From the NCBI GenBank assembly GCA_963798445.1, contig CAWCTH010000003.1, positions 1,550,001 through 1,614,000 on the forward strand: a DNA stretch of 64,000 nt. The letters run 5' to 3'. Positions 44,313 to 53,852 of this stretch are shown piece by piece. Positions within the stretch are counted from its first letter, which is position 1. Each line of letters opens with the position of its first letter. A model generated the notes under the pieces. The model was not told where the DNA came from and made no database searches. It worked only from the letters and a program-made list of their open reading frames with translations. Position numbers and translations under genes: made by a program. Source of the stretch: DASXAI01 sp963798445. Its GTDB lineage: Bacteria; Actinomycetota; Acidimicrobiia; Acidimicrobiales; Ilumatobacteraceae.

Positions 44313-46445
44313 TCAAGCCGGTGTCACATCGACTCTGGTGTCGCTGAAGGTCGGGGCGTTGCCGAGGTCGGCAAAGGCCGTTCTCGTGATCGCGTTGGCC
44401 GTGGCCCCACCTTCGACCTTGCGCCAGTGGCCGACGGGGACGATGACAACGCCTCGCGCCACCAGATCGCCGGCGCCGATCCTCGCCACCCCGGTGATTT
44501 CGCCGTTCGCGTTGTGGACACGAACGGGCTGGCCCTCGTCGATCCCGCGTGTCTCCGCGTCGTCGGCGTGCATCACCACCGATTGCTCGCCCTGCACCCG
44601 TCGCTGGTAGGCCATGTTGCCGTACTGGGAGTTGAGGAAGGCGTGCGATTTGGGGCTCAACATGAACAGCGGATAGGACGAGCCCGCGTTCTGCTCGTCA
44701 GGGGGCGGGACGTAATGCGGGAGCGGGTCAACGGTACCGCCTGGCTGGAACTCGTTGTAGCCCTCACGGAACACGGGGACGACGAGGTTGCCGGCCAACT
44801 CGGCCAGTGAGGACTTGAACTCGCACTTGCCCGACGCCGTCGGGAAGCCACCCTCGGCGTAGGGGGCGTAGTCGTGGGGGCCGGGGAGGTTGAGGCGAGC
44901 CCAGCCCTCTGCTTTCAGCCGGTCCATCGTGATGCCCTCCAACGCGGGAGCAGACCAGTCGTACGACGCCTCGGCCATCGCTTCGGCCGGAAGGCCGTAC
45001 CAATCGCTGGTGTCGTGACCCATACGCTCGGCCAGACGGCGAAACATCTCCACATTGGACACGGCTTCACCGATTGGCTCGATAGCCGGATTGTTCAACG
45101 ACACATAGAAATGGCCCCAGGAGAACATGATGTCGAACTGCTCGAGCTGGGTGGTCGCGGGTAGGACGATGTCGGCGTAGTCGGCTGTGTCGGTGAGGAA
45201 CTGCTCGGAGACCACGGTGAACAGGTCCTCGCGCCGCAGGCCCGCCAGCGTCTTGTCTTGGTGAGGAGCGACGACGACCGGGTTCGAGTTGTAGACAAAC
45301 AGGGCCTTGATGGGTGGGTCGAGACCGAGCTCACCGGTGAGCGCCGGCCCCAGCAGCCACTGGTTGAGGACTCGGGTGCCGGGCTGGATCAGGTCGGGCC
45401 GCTGGAGCACATCCCACTTGAGAGGAAAGGCCCACAGGGGCAGCTGCAGGATCCCGCCGCCGACGCGACGCCAGGCGCCGACAAGGCCGGGCAGGCAGGC
45501 GATCGAGCGGACGGCCTGGCCGCCGCCCGCGTTTCGTTCGATGGCCACGCCGATGCGGATGGCCGACGGCTGACTGGCGGCGTACTCCCGGGCGAGGGTG
45601 ACGATGTCGCCGGCCGGGATGCCCGTGATCTGCGAGACCTTCTCGACGGGATAGTCGGCCAATCGTTCGACCAGTTCCTCGTAGCCGACCGTGTAATTGG
45701 CGACATAGTGCTCGTCGACGAGGCCCTCGTTGACAATGACGTTCATCATCCCGAGGGCCAGCGCACCGTCGGTACCTGGCTTGATGGGGATGTACCAGTC
45801 GGCGCTCTGAGCCGTGCGGTGGCGCAGGGGGTCGATGACCACGACCTTGGCCCCCCGGGCCTGCGCTTCCTTGATGAATGGCCACATGTGCAGATTGGTC
45901 GACCGGATGTTGCAGGCCCAGAGAATGATGAACTTCGAATGGACGAAGCTCTCCGGGTCCATGCCCGCCGCCGGGCCCAACGTCATGAGGTAGGCGGTGG
46001 TGGCGCCTGAGTCGCAGAACGTCCGCTCCGACACGGTGGCCCCAAGGCGGTGAAAGAACGGGTCGCCAACCGTCAGACCATTGAGCACCCCCTGGGTTCC
46101 GAGATAGCTGTACGGCAAGATCGCCTGACTGCCGAACTCGGCAGAGATCGACTGGAACCTCGTCGCGATCTCATCCAAGGCATCGTCCCACGAGATCCGT
46201 TCGAAATGACCTTCCCCCTTGGTACCGACCCGCCGCAACGGATACAGCACACGGTCGGGGCTGTAGGTGTGATGCGTGTAGTCGTTCACCTTCACACACA
46301 AGCCGCCGGCGGTGAACGGGTGATCGGGATCGCCCCGGACCTTCGTCGCGACGCCATTCTCGACCGTCACGAGCATGGCGCAGGTGTCAGGACAATCGTG
46401 GGCGCAGGCACCCCGGACCGTCGAGGCTTCTTCACTGAGGATCAT
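44313..46445 (-). CDS. molybdopterin-dependent oxidoreductase with 4Fe-4S site
   Basis: A 710-residue protein of the DMSO reductase/formate dehydrogenase superfamily. GACAHDCPDTCAM and GGLCVKV give the Cys set for a [4Fe-4S] cluster. LYPLRRVGTKGEGHFERISWD, RSTNLHMWPFIKEAQARGAK and ADIVLPATTQLEQFD follow, and the C-terminal RVHNANGEITGVARI is the cofactor-capping domain. There is no Tat signal, so it is cytoplasmic. It ends an operon with an FAD oxidoreductase and a wHTH-hydrolase. The substrate is unknown; no electron-transfer subunit is adjacent. Confidence 0.9.
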   Translation of the reverse strand: MILSEEASTVRGACAHDCPDTCAMLVTVENGVATKVRGDPDHPFTAGGLCVKVNDYTHHTYSPDRVLYPLRRVGTKGEGHFERISWDDALDEIATRFQSISAEFGSQAILPYSYLGTQGVLNGLTVGDPFFHRLGATVSERTFCDSGATTAYLMTLGPAAGMDPESFVHSKFIILWACNIRSTNLHMWPFIKEAQARGAKVVVIDPLRHRTAQSADWYIPIKPGTDGALALGMMNVIVNEGLVDEHYVANYTVGYEELVERLADYPVEKVSQITGIPAGDIVTLAREYAASQPSAIRIGVAIERNAGGGQAVRSIACLPGLVGAWRRVGGGILQLPLWAFPLKWDVLQRPDLIQPGTRVLNQWLLGPALTGELGLDPPIKALFVYNSNPVVVAPHQDKTLAGLRREDLFTVVSEQFLTDTADYADIVLPATTQLEQFDIMFSWGHFYVSLNNPAIEPIGEAVSNVEMFRRLAERMGHDTSDWYGLPAEAMAEASYDWSAPALEGITMDRLKAEGWARLNLPGPHDYAPYAEGGFPTASGKCEFKSSLAELAGNLVVPVFREGYNEFQPGGTVDPLPHYVPPPDEQNAGSSYPLFMLSPKSHAFLNSQYGNMAYQRRVQGEQSVVMHADDAETRGIDEGQPVRVHNANGEITGVARIGAGDLVARGVVIVPVGHWRKVEGGATANAITRTAFADLGNAPTFSDTRVDVTPA

Positions 46446-46502
46446 CTACGTTCCCCCCGACTGTGGCGTGACTCGTCATCCAGTCTTCCACAGCACAACA
46501 GA

Positions 46503-47736
46503 TCAGGTGGAGGTGAACCGTTCGATCTCGTTGATGAACTGAGGGAAGGCGGCGTCTCGTTGGAGGAGAATGTGATTTCTGCTGTGCAGGGTGACGAATC
46601 GGGCACCGGGGATGAGTCTCGCTAGGTGGCGTCCCTCTTCGAACGGGACCGCTCTGTCGCCGACGGCATGCTGAACCATTGTCGGGGTTACGACGCGCCG
46701 GGCCAGGCCGCTGACATCGAGCTCGTGGAACGCTCCCTCGAGCAGGGGCGCGTTGGTGCTGTTGGTAGTTAGGTGTAGCTGGTTGTTGAACCAGGCGATC
46801 TCGTCGGATTGCGCATCCGGCACGAACTGACGAGCAAAGATCTCGCGGAAGCTGTCGTTCGTCGTCCCCCAGCCAACCCGCGCGAAGATCGACTTGGAGA
46901 CCGGCCTCGTCGAATTGGATGGGGTCGCCCCGTCGCTTCATGCCGCGGGCATACGTGCCGTACAGGATCAGGTGAGACACACGTTCGGGGTACCGAGCGG
47001 CGAAGCCGACGGCGACGGGTCCTCCCTGTGAGACGCCGAGGAGCGCGACTCGCTCTTGGTCGAGGTCGTCGATGACCCGGCGCAGATCGTCGATCCACAG
47101 GTCCAGGTTCGTCAGATCCTGACCGGCAAGATCACGGTCGGACAGGCCGCAACCTCTTGGGTCGTAGCGCACGTAGTGGTAGCGACGACTCAGTGCCCGG
47201 ACCCAATGCCCCCAGACAGGGCTGTTGTCGGTGTCCTTGTCGACTTGGGTGAGCCAGGTGGCTGTCTTCACCAAACATGGGCCTTCGCCGGTCTCGGCAA
47301 CTGCGAGCGACACGCCGCCGGCGGCCTCGACGAAGCGAATCCTCAGTTCCGGACCGGACGGACCGTCTGCGGTCCCCAGCCGTCGCTCGACATCAGGAGG
47401 CACGGTGGGTCCTTTGTCGGTGACGACGTCGACGCTGGCCACGAATCGATAGCCGACTCCGCGGATGGTCCTGATGAGCTGCTGGCTGTCACCACTGTCG
47501 CCGACCGCTTGTCGAGCGCTCTTGATTCGGCTGGTGAGCGCTGACTCGGAGACGAATCGATCACCCCAGACCTCATCGAGTAGCTCCGTCTTGGGCACCA
47601 CACGATCGCGATGCTCGACGAGGTGCCGAAGGACGTCGAAGACCTGCTGCTCGACGTGCACGGGTCCCGAGTTGTTGCGAAGCTCCCGTGCCGCCGGTTC
47701 GAGCTCGAATCCCTCGAAGCGGAACACTGCCGTCAC
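46503..47736 (-). CDS. winged-helix/alpha-beta hydrolase fusion, one frameshift
   Basis: The N-terminal 100 residues are an OmpR/CadC-type winged helix (HVEQQVFDVLRHLVEHRDRV, TSRIKSARQAVGDSG, IRTIRGVGYRFVA). The rest is an alpha/beta hydrolase with nucleophile GVSQGG, YDPRGCGLSDRD and a terminal HSRNHILLQ His. A one-base gain near 46900 breaks the frame between DPIQFDEAG and SIFARVGWGTTNDSFREIFA. Fusions of this kind are common in actinobacteria and may couple ligand hydrolysis to gene control. It sits 28 nt after the FAD oxidoreductase and 57 nt before the molybdopterin enzyme. Confidence 0.82.
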
Positions 47737-47763
47737 TCCCTCATCTTCTCATTCCCTCGGGAG

Positions 47764-48954
47764 TCATACCGCGACCGCCGCCTCGCGCGCCAGGGCCGTG
47801 GCGGCGGCCTCTTCGTCGCGCATCGCCCGTGAGAGCTGCACGTGGAGGTCAGGGAGCGTGTCGAGATCCCAGTCGTAGCTGGCGATCTGCTCGAGCACCG
47901 CGAACAGCGGCAGCGACAACTCGTCACGAACATGTTCGTAGCGAGGGAAGTCTCCGTCGAGGGTCGCTTCGGTCAACAGCTCGGCGTCCCTGAACGCGTC
48001 CGAGATGCCATGAGCCGCGAACGGGTCCTTGAAGTAGCCGGCGTCTCCCACGAGGGCCCATCCCGGTCCATACGGCCTGCGGAACTGCCCGTAAACCCCA
48101 GGCCAGCTGCGAAGCGGACCTGCTCCCGTGCCATTGCTCAGGGTGTGCCAGAGGTCCGGGTCGACTGCGCCCACGACGTCAGCCATCGTGGCGGCCGGGT
48201 GGCGGCGGGCCTCCGAGTGGAAACGATCGGGCGGCATCGCGGCGAAGACACAGAAGGAGTGGGCGTTGGTGGGGATCACTCCGGCACCGAGCTTGGGTCG
48301 GTAGAGCCACGAGTATCTATCCGCGGGAAGGTCGACGTCAGCGAAGTACTGCATCACGTAGGCGGATGCGTGGACGCCTTGACGAGTGACCGGGACGTCG
48401 AGGTGCCGCGCGACGGCGGATCGCAGACCGTCGGCTCCGATGAGCAGATCTGTGGTGATCGCCTCGGTGGAACCATCGGCGAACCTGAGCTCCACCCCGC
48501 GCACGCGGCCCGTCGCGTCGGTGTCGATTCTCAGAAGCCGCGTCTCGTGGTGCACGGCAGCGCCAGCGTCTACTGCAGCGTCGACCAGGATCGGATCGAG
48601 GACGGTCCGGCGAGGTGCAGCCAAACCAGGGATCTCCTCAGTAGCGGGAACGTCGAGGTCGAGCACCTCGGCGCCATAGCGGAACGACGACTTCGAGATG
48701 ACGGGAGTGCCGGCCTCCCAGATCTTGTCGAGCAGCCCCCAGCGGTTCAGCCGGGTGACGGCGCCTCGCATGAGGGCGTGAGACGACAGCGTGTCGCTGC
48801 CGTAGGCCGCCTTGTCGACAGCGAGAACACGAAGTCCATGGCGGGCGAGCAGCATGGCCGTGGCGGCACCAGCAGCACGCGCTCCCACGATGACGGCGTC
48901 GTAGTGCCCTCTCGGGTGGGGAAGATCTTCATCGGATCTCGGTTCGGTGGCCAT
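47764..48954 (-). CDS. FAD-dependent oxidoreductase (geranylgeranyl reductase/PHBH-like)
   Basis: A 396-residue flavoprotein. VIVGARAAGAATAMLLARHG binds the FAD ADP part (the GARxAG form), DLLIGADGLRSAVAR is the second motif, and ALVGDAGYFKDPFAAHGISD the third. These define the PHBH-fold hydroxylases and related reductases. The start at 48954 (MATEPRSDED) has a GGAG site. It is first in the operon with wHTH-hydrolase and molybdopterin enzyme, divergent from the OsmC gene. The substrate is unknown. Confidence 0.85.
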   Translation of the reverse strand: MATEPRSDEDLPHPRGHYDAVIVGARAAGAATAMLLARHGLRVLAVDKAAYGSDTLSSHALMRGAVTRLNRWGLLDKIWEAGTPVISKSSFRYGAEVLDLDVPATEEIPGLAAPRRTVLDPILVDAAVDAGAAVHHETRLLRIDTDATGRVRGVELRFADGSTEAITTDLLIGADGLRSAVARHLDVPVTRQGVHASAYVMQYFADVDLPADRYSWLYRPKLGAGVIPTNAHSFCVFAAMPPDRFHSEARRHPAATMADVVGAVDPDLWHTLSNGTGAGPLRSWPGVYGQFRRPYGPGWALVGDAGYFKDPFAAHGISDAFRDAELLTEATLDGDFPRYEHVRDELSLPLFAVLEQIASYDWDLDTLPDLHVQLSRAMRDEEAAATALAREAAVAV

Positions 48955-49125
48955 GTCTCCAACCCTGAACGCCGCCACCGTTCGATGCTTGGGCCCTGTG
49001 AGGAGAATGCCTGAAGTCTTTTCTCCACGTGTTCTCCGGCATCTCTCCAAGCTCGACCGGGCAGGTGGGAGCAGAGTGCGAGCCACACGAACGACCCCAC
49101 ACGGGGCAACAAGAGGAGAACTGCA

Positions 49126-49683
49126 ATGACCGTCACCGATACCGTCGACAACGGCGTGAACGTCGAGGCGCTCTTGGGAGCTCGCGAAGCCATGACCGGC
49201 GCGCCGGCGGCCGCCAAGTTCACATGGAAGGCCACCAACAAGTGGATGTACGGAACCCACAGCTGCACGACGATGCGGGACTTTTTCGGCGCCGGTGGGC
49301 CGCAGGCGCACAAGACGACCTTCACGCTGGAAACCGATCATCCGGAGATTTTCGCTTCCGAAGACCACGGCGTGACACCAGTGGAAATGGTGCTCGCGGG
49401 CCTCGCCGGCTGCCTCACCGCCGGCGTGGCGGCCGTGGCCCAACACCGGGGCGTCCAGCTCCGGAGTGTGACCGCCACCCTCACCGGCGACATGGACCTG
49501 GCCGGGATCCTGGGCATCGACCCTGATGTTCGCAACGGGTTCGGTGGTATCACGGTGCGCTACGAGATTGATGCCGACGCCACCAAGGAAGAGATCGAGG
49601 GCATCGTCGCCCAGTCTCAGAAGCGGTCGGCGGTGTTCGACGTCGTGACCAACCCGACCAATGTCCGGGTCGAAGTCGCCTGA
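49126..49683 (+). CDS. OsmC/Ohr family protein
   Basis: A 185-residue OsmC-like protein. VTPVEMVLAGLAGCLTAGVA contains the first reactive Cys; the second, usually Cys in the long helix, is Ser here (AQSQKRSAVFDVV). Peroxidase activity of the usual two-Cys kind is therefore doubtful. It has a long N-terminal segment (WKATNKWMYGTHSCTTM) as in a subgroup found beside flavin monooxygenases. It is divergent from the FAD oxidoreductase operon and is followed by a flavin monooxygenase after 29 nt. Confidence 0.85.
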   Translation: MTVTDTVDNGVNVEALLGAREAMTGAPAAAKFTWKATNKWMYGTHSCTTMRDFFGAGGPQAHKTTFTLETDHPEIFASEDHGVTPVEMVLAGLAGCLTAGVAAVAQHRGVQLRSVTATLTGDMDLAGILGIDPDVRNGFGGITVRYEIDADATKEEIEGIVAQSQKRSAVFDVVTNPTNVRVEVA

Positions 49684-49712
49684 ATCCGTGGATGCGAGGC
49701 GGAGCGATCCCC

Positions 49713-50997
49713 ATGCACACCACCGTCACCATCATTGGCGCTGGGCAGGCCGGCCTGGCCATGAGCCACTGCCTCAGCGAGCGCTCGATTGATCACCTGG
49801 TACTCGAGCGCTCCGAGGTCGCCAACTCATGGCGGACCGAACGGTGGAACTCGCTTCGTCTCCTCACGCCCAACTGGCTCAGCCGGCTACCCGGATGGAC
49901 CTACCGAGGTGATGATCCTCACGGTTACATGACGGCCTCAGAACTCGTCGGGTTCCTCGAGGGATACCGCCTCGCCATCGGCGCACCCGTTGAGACCAAC
50001 TCGACGGTTCTGTCCGTCACCGCAACCAACCTCGGCTACCGGGTGGCAACCGAACATGGTCCGGTCTCCTGTCGGGCGGTGGTCGTCGCCGCCGGTGCGT
50101 GCAGCACACCGAAGATCCCGTCCATCGCCAGCGAGTTGTCATCACAGATCAGGCAACTCGCTCCCATTCACTACCGTCATCCCGGCGACGTCGAGGACGG
50201 GAGGGTGCTCGTCGTCGGAGCGTCGGCATCCGGTGTGCAACTCGCCGAGGAGTTGGCCCGGAGCGGGCGCGACGTCGCCCTGGCGGTGGGACAACACACC
50301 CGATTGCCCAGGACGTACCGGGGCATGGACATCCACTGGTGGATGGACGCCATGGGTCTTCTCGACACCCGGTTCGACGAGGTCGACGACATCGCAAAGG
50401 CTCGGCGGCTTCCGTCACTCCAACTCGTCGGCTCACCTGAACACCGGACGCTCGATCTCAACGCCCTCACCGACATCGGGGTCGAGCTGGTCGGACGGCT
50501 CGTCGGCGTGAACGGCGGACACGCACAATTCTCGGGCTCACTCGCCAATACGTGCGCGGATGCGGATCTCAAGATGGGCCGATCTGTTGGACCAGATCGA
50601 CGAGTTCGCTCGCCATCATGGCCTCGAAGCGGACCTGGCCGACGTCGACCGACCCCGACCGACACTGGTTCGCACCCCGCGAACCAGCGCCACGCTTTCG
50701 GACTACTCAACCGTCGTCTGGGCCACAGGGTTCAAGCCCAACTATCCGTGGCTCGAGGACAAACTCCTCGATCGCAAAGGGGGGATCATTCACGATGGCG
50801 GCGTCATGACCCAGCCGGGACTGTACGTGCTCGGCCTTCCGTTCACTCGCCGCCGCAAGTCGAGCTTCCTCGACGGCGCCGGCCCGGATGCTCGAGTTCT
50901 CACCAACCACCTCGTTGCCTATCTAGCCGGCAATGCGACGCACGCCACTGGTCGGAGGCCGCCGAACACGAGCCGTCGGGAGTCGCTCCTGGTCTGA
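49713..50997 (+). CDS. flavin-containing monooxygenase (CzcO-like), one frameshift
   Basis: About 428 residues when joined. TIIGAGQAGLAMSHCLSERS binds FAD, WNSLRLLTPNWLSRLPGW is a family signature, VLVVGASASGVQLAEELARS the NADPH motif, and TVVWATGFKPNYPWLE the C-terminal motif. A GGG run near 50576-50578 has one extra G: removing it joins DLKMADLLDQIDEFARHHGL in frame. ATG at 49713 has GGAG upstream. It lies between the OsmC and acyl-CoA synthetase genes, probably in one transcript. The substrate is unknown. Confidence 0.83.
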
Positions 50998-51100
50998 GCT
51001 CGTGAGCTGCGTCAAGTCCGCCTGTCGGGCCCCTGCTTCGGGCGGGGCTTCTGCGGCGCGAGAATCGTGTTCGGGCGCAGTGGGAGAAGGGACCAGGGCC

Positions 51101-52951
51101 ATGACCGTTCGCGATTACGACGCCGAGATGGCCGAGATCAACGCCGCGGTAGCCGGGGACACCGTGCCCCGAGCGTTCTTACGGACCGCCGCTGCGAATC
51201 CGGGAGTGGTCGCCCTGCGTCGGATGGGGGGCGAAACGGCCGGTGGGTGGGAGGAGATGACGTATGGGCAGCTGCGTACTCAGGTCGCTCGAGTAGCGGC
51301 GGGGCTGCAAGCGGCGGGGCTTCGGCAGGGCCAGCGGATGGTGCTGATGATGCGCAACCGGCCCGAGTTCCATGTCGTTGATCTCGCGGCGACGTTGTTG
51401 CGGGCGACGCCGGTCTCGATCTACAACTCGTCGTCGCCGGAGGAGCTGCAGTACCTCGTCGATCATGCCGAGGCCGAGATCGCGGTGGTGGAGGACGTCG
51501 GGTTTCTCGAGCGGTTCTTGAAGGTGCGTACCGAGCTCCCCCGGCTGCGCAGCATCTTCGTCATCGATCCGCCCGCTGGCGACGTGGCCACCGACGTGGC
51601 GTCCTTCGAGGCGCTGCTGTCGGCCGACGCAGCCGATGTAGAGGCGCTGGCCGAGGACACCGACCCCGACGACGTGGCCACGCTCATCTACACCTCGGGT
51701 ACGACGGGACCGCCGAAGGGAGTGATGATCAGCCAGCACAACGTGGTGTACACCTCCGAGCAGCTGAGCCGCTGCTACGGGTTCGCGCTGGGTGACGACC
51801 TGGGCGTGGGGTTGCGGGTCATCTCCTATCTGCCGATGGCGCACATCGCGGAGCGGATCACGTCGCACTACAACGGGATGCGTCTCGGTTTCACGATCTC
51901 GAGCTGCCCGGATCCGGCGCAGATCGCCACTTACGCCCGCGAGGTCCATCCGGAGATCATGTTCGGCGTCCCACGTGTGTGGGAGAAGGTGTACCTGGGC
52001 GTGAACGCCGCGCTCGCCGCCGACCCGGCCAAGAAAGAGAAGTTCGACGAGGCCGTCGCTGCCGCGTTGCCGATCATTCAGGCCCGCCGTGAGGGCACCA
52101 TCACCCAGGATCAGCAGGACACGTGGGACTTCCTCGATGCCGTGGCCTTTTCCACGGTGCGGGGCCTCGTGGGGCTCGACTCGCTACGTCTCGGCATCAC
52201 CGGCGCCGCGCCAATCCCGCGGCACATCCTCGAATGGTTCAACGCGCTCGGCATGCCGTTGAGCGAGATCTACGGCATGAGCGAGACCACGGGACCGATG
52301 ACCTGGGAAGCACACCCCGACAAGATCAAGCCCGGCACGGTGGGCCCGGCGATCCCCGGCTGCGAGGTGAGCATCGCCGACGACGGCGAGGTCGTCTGCC
52401 GCGGTGACAACGTCTTCCAGGGCTACTTCAAGGCGCCCGACAAGACGGCCGAGACGCTCATCGACGGGTGGCTCCATTCCGGCGATGTGGGTGTGATGGA
52501 CGAGGACGGGTTCGTGAAGATCGTCGATCGCAAGAAGGAGTTGATCATCACGTCCGGCGGGAAGAACATCTCGCCCGCCAATCTCGAGGCGGCACTGAAG
52601 ACGATCCCCCTCGTCGGCCAGGCGTGCGCAATCGGCGACAACCGTAAGTTCGTGTCAGCGCTCCTCGTGCTCGATCCCGAGACCACCGTCGTGTGGGCCA
52701 AGACGAACGCCAAGGCGGATATGACGCTGACCGAACTGGCCCGCGATCCCGACGTGGTCGCCGCCGTGCAAGCCGGCGTCGATCACGTCAACCAGCAGTT
52801 CGCCCAAGTCGAACAGATCAAGAAGTTCACCCTCATCGGCGAGGAGTGGCTGCCGAGCTCCGACATGCTCACCCCGACCTCCAAGCTCAAGCGCCGCGGC
52901 GTGCACGCCCACTACGCAGCGGAGATCGACGAAATGTACGCGGACAGTTGA
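51101..52951 (+). CDS. long-chain acyl-CoA synthetase (AMP-binding, FadD15-like)
   Basis: A 616-residue adenylate-forming enzyme. The P-loop is IYTSGTTGPPKGVM, the A5 motif YGMSETTGPMTWE, and the hinge LHSGDVGVMDEDG with KIVDRKKELIITSGGKNISP. The overall layout matches bacterial long-chain acyl-CoA synthetases (FadD15/AAS-C type). ATG at 51101 has a GAAGGGA site. It activates fatty acids for beta-oxidation or lipid synthesis. It may share a transcript with OsmC and the monooxygenase. Confidence 0.9.
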   Translation: MTVRDYDAEMAEINAAVAGDTVPRAFLRTAAANPGVVALRRMGGETAGGWEEMTYGQLRTQVARVAAGLQAAGLRQGQRMVLMMRNRPEFHVVDLAATLLRATPVSIYNSSSPEELQYLVDHAEAEIAVVEDVGFLERFLKVRTELPRLRSIFVIDPPAGDVATDVASFEALLSADAADVEALAEDTDPDDVATLIYTSGTTGPPKGVMISQHNVVYTSEQLSRCYGFALGDDLGVGLRVISYLPMAHIAERITSHYNGMRLGFTISSCPDPAQIATYAREVHPEIMFGVPRVWEKVYLGVNAALAADPAKKEKFDEAVAAALPIIQARREGTITQDQQDTWDFLDAVAFSTVRGLVGLDSLRLGITGAAPIPRHILEWFNALGMPLSEIYGMSETTGPMTWEAHPDKIKPGTVGPAIPGCEVSIADDGEVVCRGDNVFQGYFKAPDKTAETLIDGWLHSGDVGVMDEDGFVKIVDRKKELIITSGGKNISPANLEAALKTIPLVGQACAIGDNRKFVSALLVLDPETTVVWAKTNAKADMTLTELARDPDVVAAVQAGVDHVNQQFAQVEQIKKFTLIGEEWLPSSDMLTPTSKLKRRGVHAHYAAEIDEMYADS

Positions 52952-53033
52952 CGCCCGGGTTGGCGAGAATCCTCGACCGCTAGACGGGTCGGGCCGCTTC
53001 GAGTCGACGCCGGCCAGCGCCTCTGAGCCGGGC

Positions 53034-53097
53034 AACAGGTGGAGCAAGCCGCTCTCCGGTGAAGGCCGCCGGAGCTGGGAGTTGTACTCCACCTGTT
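53034..53097. terminator. nested inverted repeat between convergent genes
   Basis: AACAGGTGGAG and CTCCACCTGTT (11-bp perfect arms) enclose a second stem, CTCCGG/CCGGAG. It lies between the acyl-CoA synthetase and DJ-1 genes, which converge, and may end transcription from both sides. A structured RNA is the alternative. Confidence 0.5.
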
Positions 53098-53135
53098 CCA
53101 CTTCTCAGCCAATCCGACGCTCCAGCAGATGGCGG

Positions 53136-53792
53136 TCATGCCTCGGGGGCGCCGTTGACGATGTACTTACGTAGTGCGAGCGTTGTCGTGACGATCTCGG
53201 GCGGCGCCGTTTGGACGGAGCCGCAGTTGAATGGTGGCTGCGGGTCGTACTCCAACAGGAGCTGGATCGCCTTGGCGGTCTGGTCGTCGGCGATGGCGGC
53301 GGCGAGCGTGAGGCTCATGTCGATGCCGGCGGACACGCCAGCGCCAGTGACGTATTTGCCGTCGCGCACGACGCGCTCGCTGGATGGCATGGCGCCGAGC
53401 GCGGCGAGCCAGTCGACGGCCAGCCAGTGGGTAGTCGCCCGGCGGCCGGTGAGGAGGCCGGCGGCGGCCAGGAGGATGGCGCCGGTGCCGGTGGAGGTGG
53501 TCCAGGTCGTGTGCTGGTCGAGGGCGCGCAGCCAGTCCTGGATGTGGCCGGGGCGGAGAAGATTCTGCTGTTCGGCGCCGGACCAGCCGGGGACGACGAG
53601 GACGTCGGGTGCGGTGACCTCATCGAGGGTGGCGTCGGCGACGATGGCGAGGCTTTGGTTGTCGCAGCGCACCGGGCCGTGTCGTTCGCCGACGACGATC
53701 GTGTCGGCGCCGGGCAGCCGGCTGAGGATCTCGTACGGCCCGACGGCATCGAGGGCCGTCATGTGGTCGTACGCGAAGATGGCAATCTGCAT
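53136..53792 (-). CDS. DJ-1/PfpI family protein without the usual Cys
   Basis: A 218-residue DJ-1/PfpI-fold protein: MTALDAVGPYEILSRLPGAD, DVLVVPGWSGAEQQ and GVSAGIDMSLTLAA. The nucleophile elbow reads STGTGAILLAAAGLL where relatives, including the paralogue at 59252, have S-V-C-T-G; the Cys is replaced by Gly. The rest is complete. The start at 53792 lies 15 nt after a copy of the 40-bp palindromic element. Without Cys it is unlikely to be a hydrolase or glyoxalase and may be a binding protein. Confidence 0.85.
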   Translation of the reverse strand: MQIAIFAYDHMTALDAVGPYEILSRLPGADTIVVGERHGPVRCDNQSLAIVADATLDEVTAPDVLVVPGWSGAEQQNLLRPGHIQDWLRALDQHTTWTTSTGTGAILLAAAGLLTGRRATTHWLAVDWLAALGAMPSSERVVRDGKYVTGAGVSAGIDMSLTLAAAIADDQTAKAIQLLLEYDPQPPFNCGSVQTAPPEIVTTTLALRKYIVNGAPEA

Positions 53793-53807
53793 GTCGCCAC
53801 CATCGGT

Positions 53808-53847
53808 CTAAGGGGCCGGGTGCCGCATCGGGATCGGCCCCTCAGAT
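53808..53847 (-). promoter_or_regulatory. 40-bp palindromic element, copy D (before DJ-1 gene)
   Basis: Minus strand: ATCTGAGGGGCCG, then ATCCCGATGCGGCACC, then CGGCCCCTTAG. The arms CTGAGGGGCCG and CGGCCCCTTAG form 11 pairs with one G-T. It ends exactly 15 nt before the DJ-1 ATG. Copies A, B and C share ends, length and the GATG core. Confidence 0.75.
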
Positions 53848-53852
53848 GTGGC

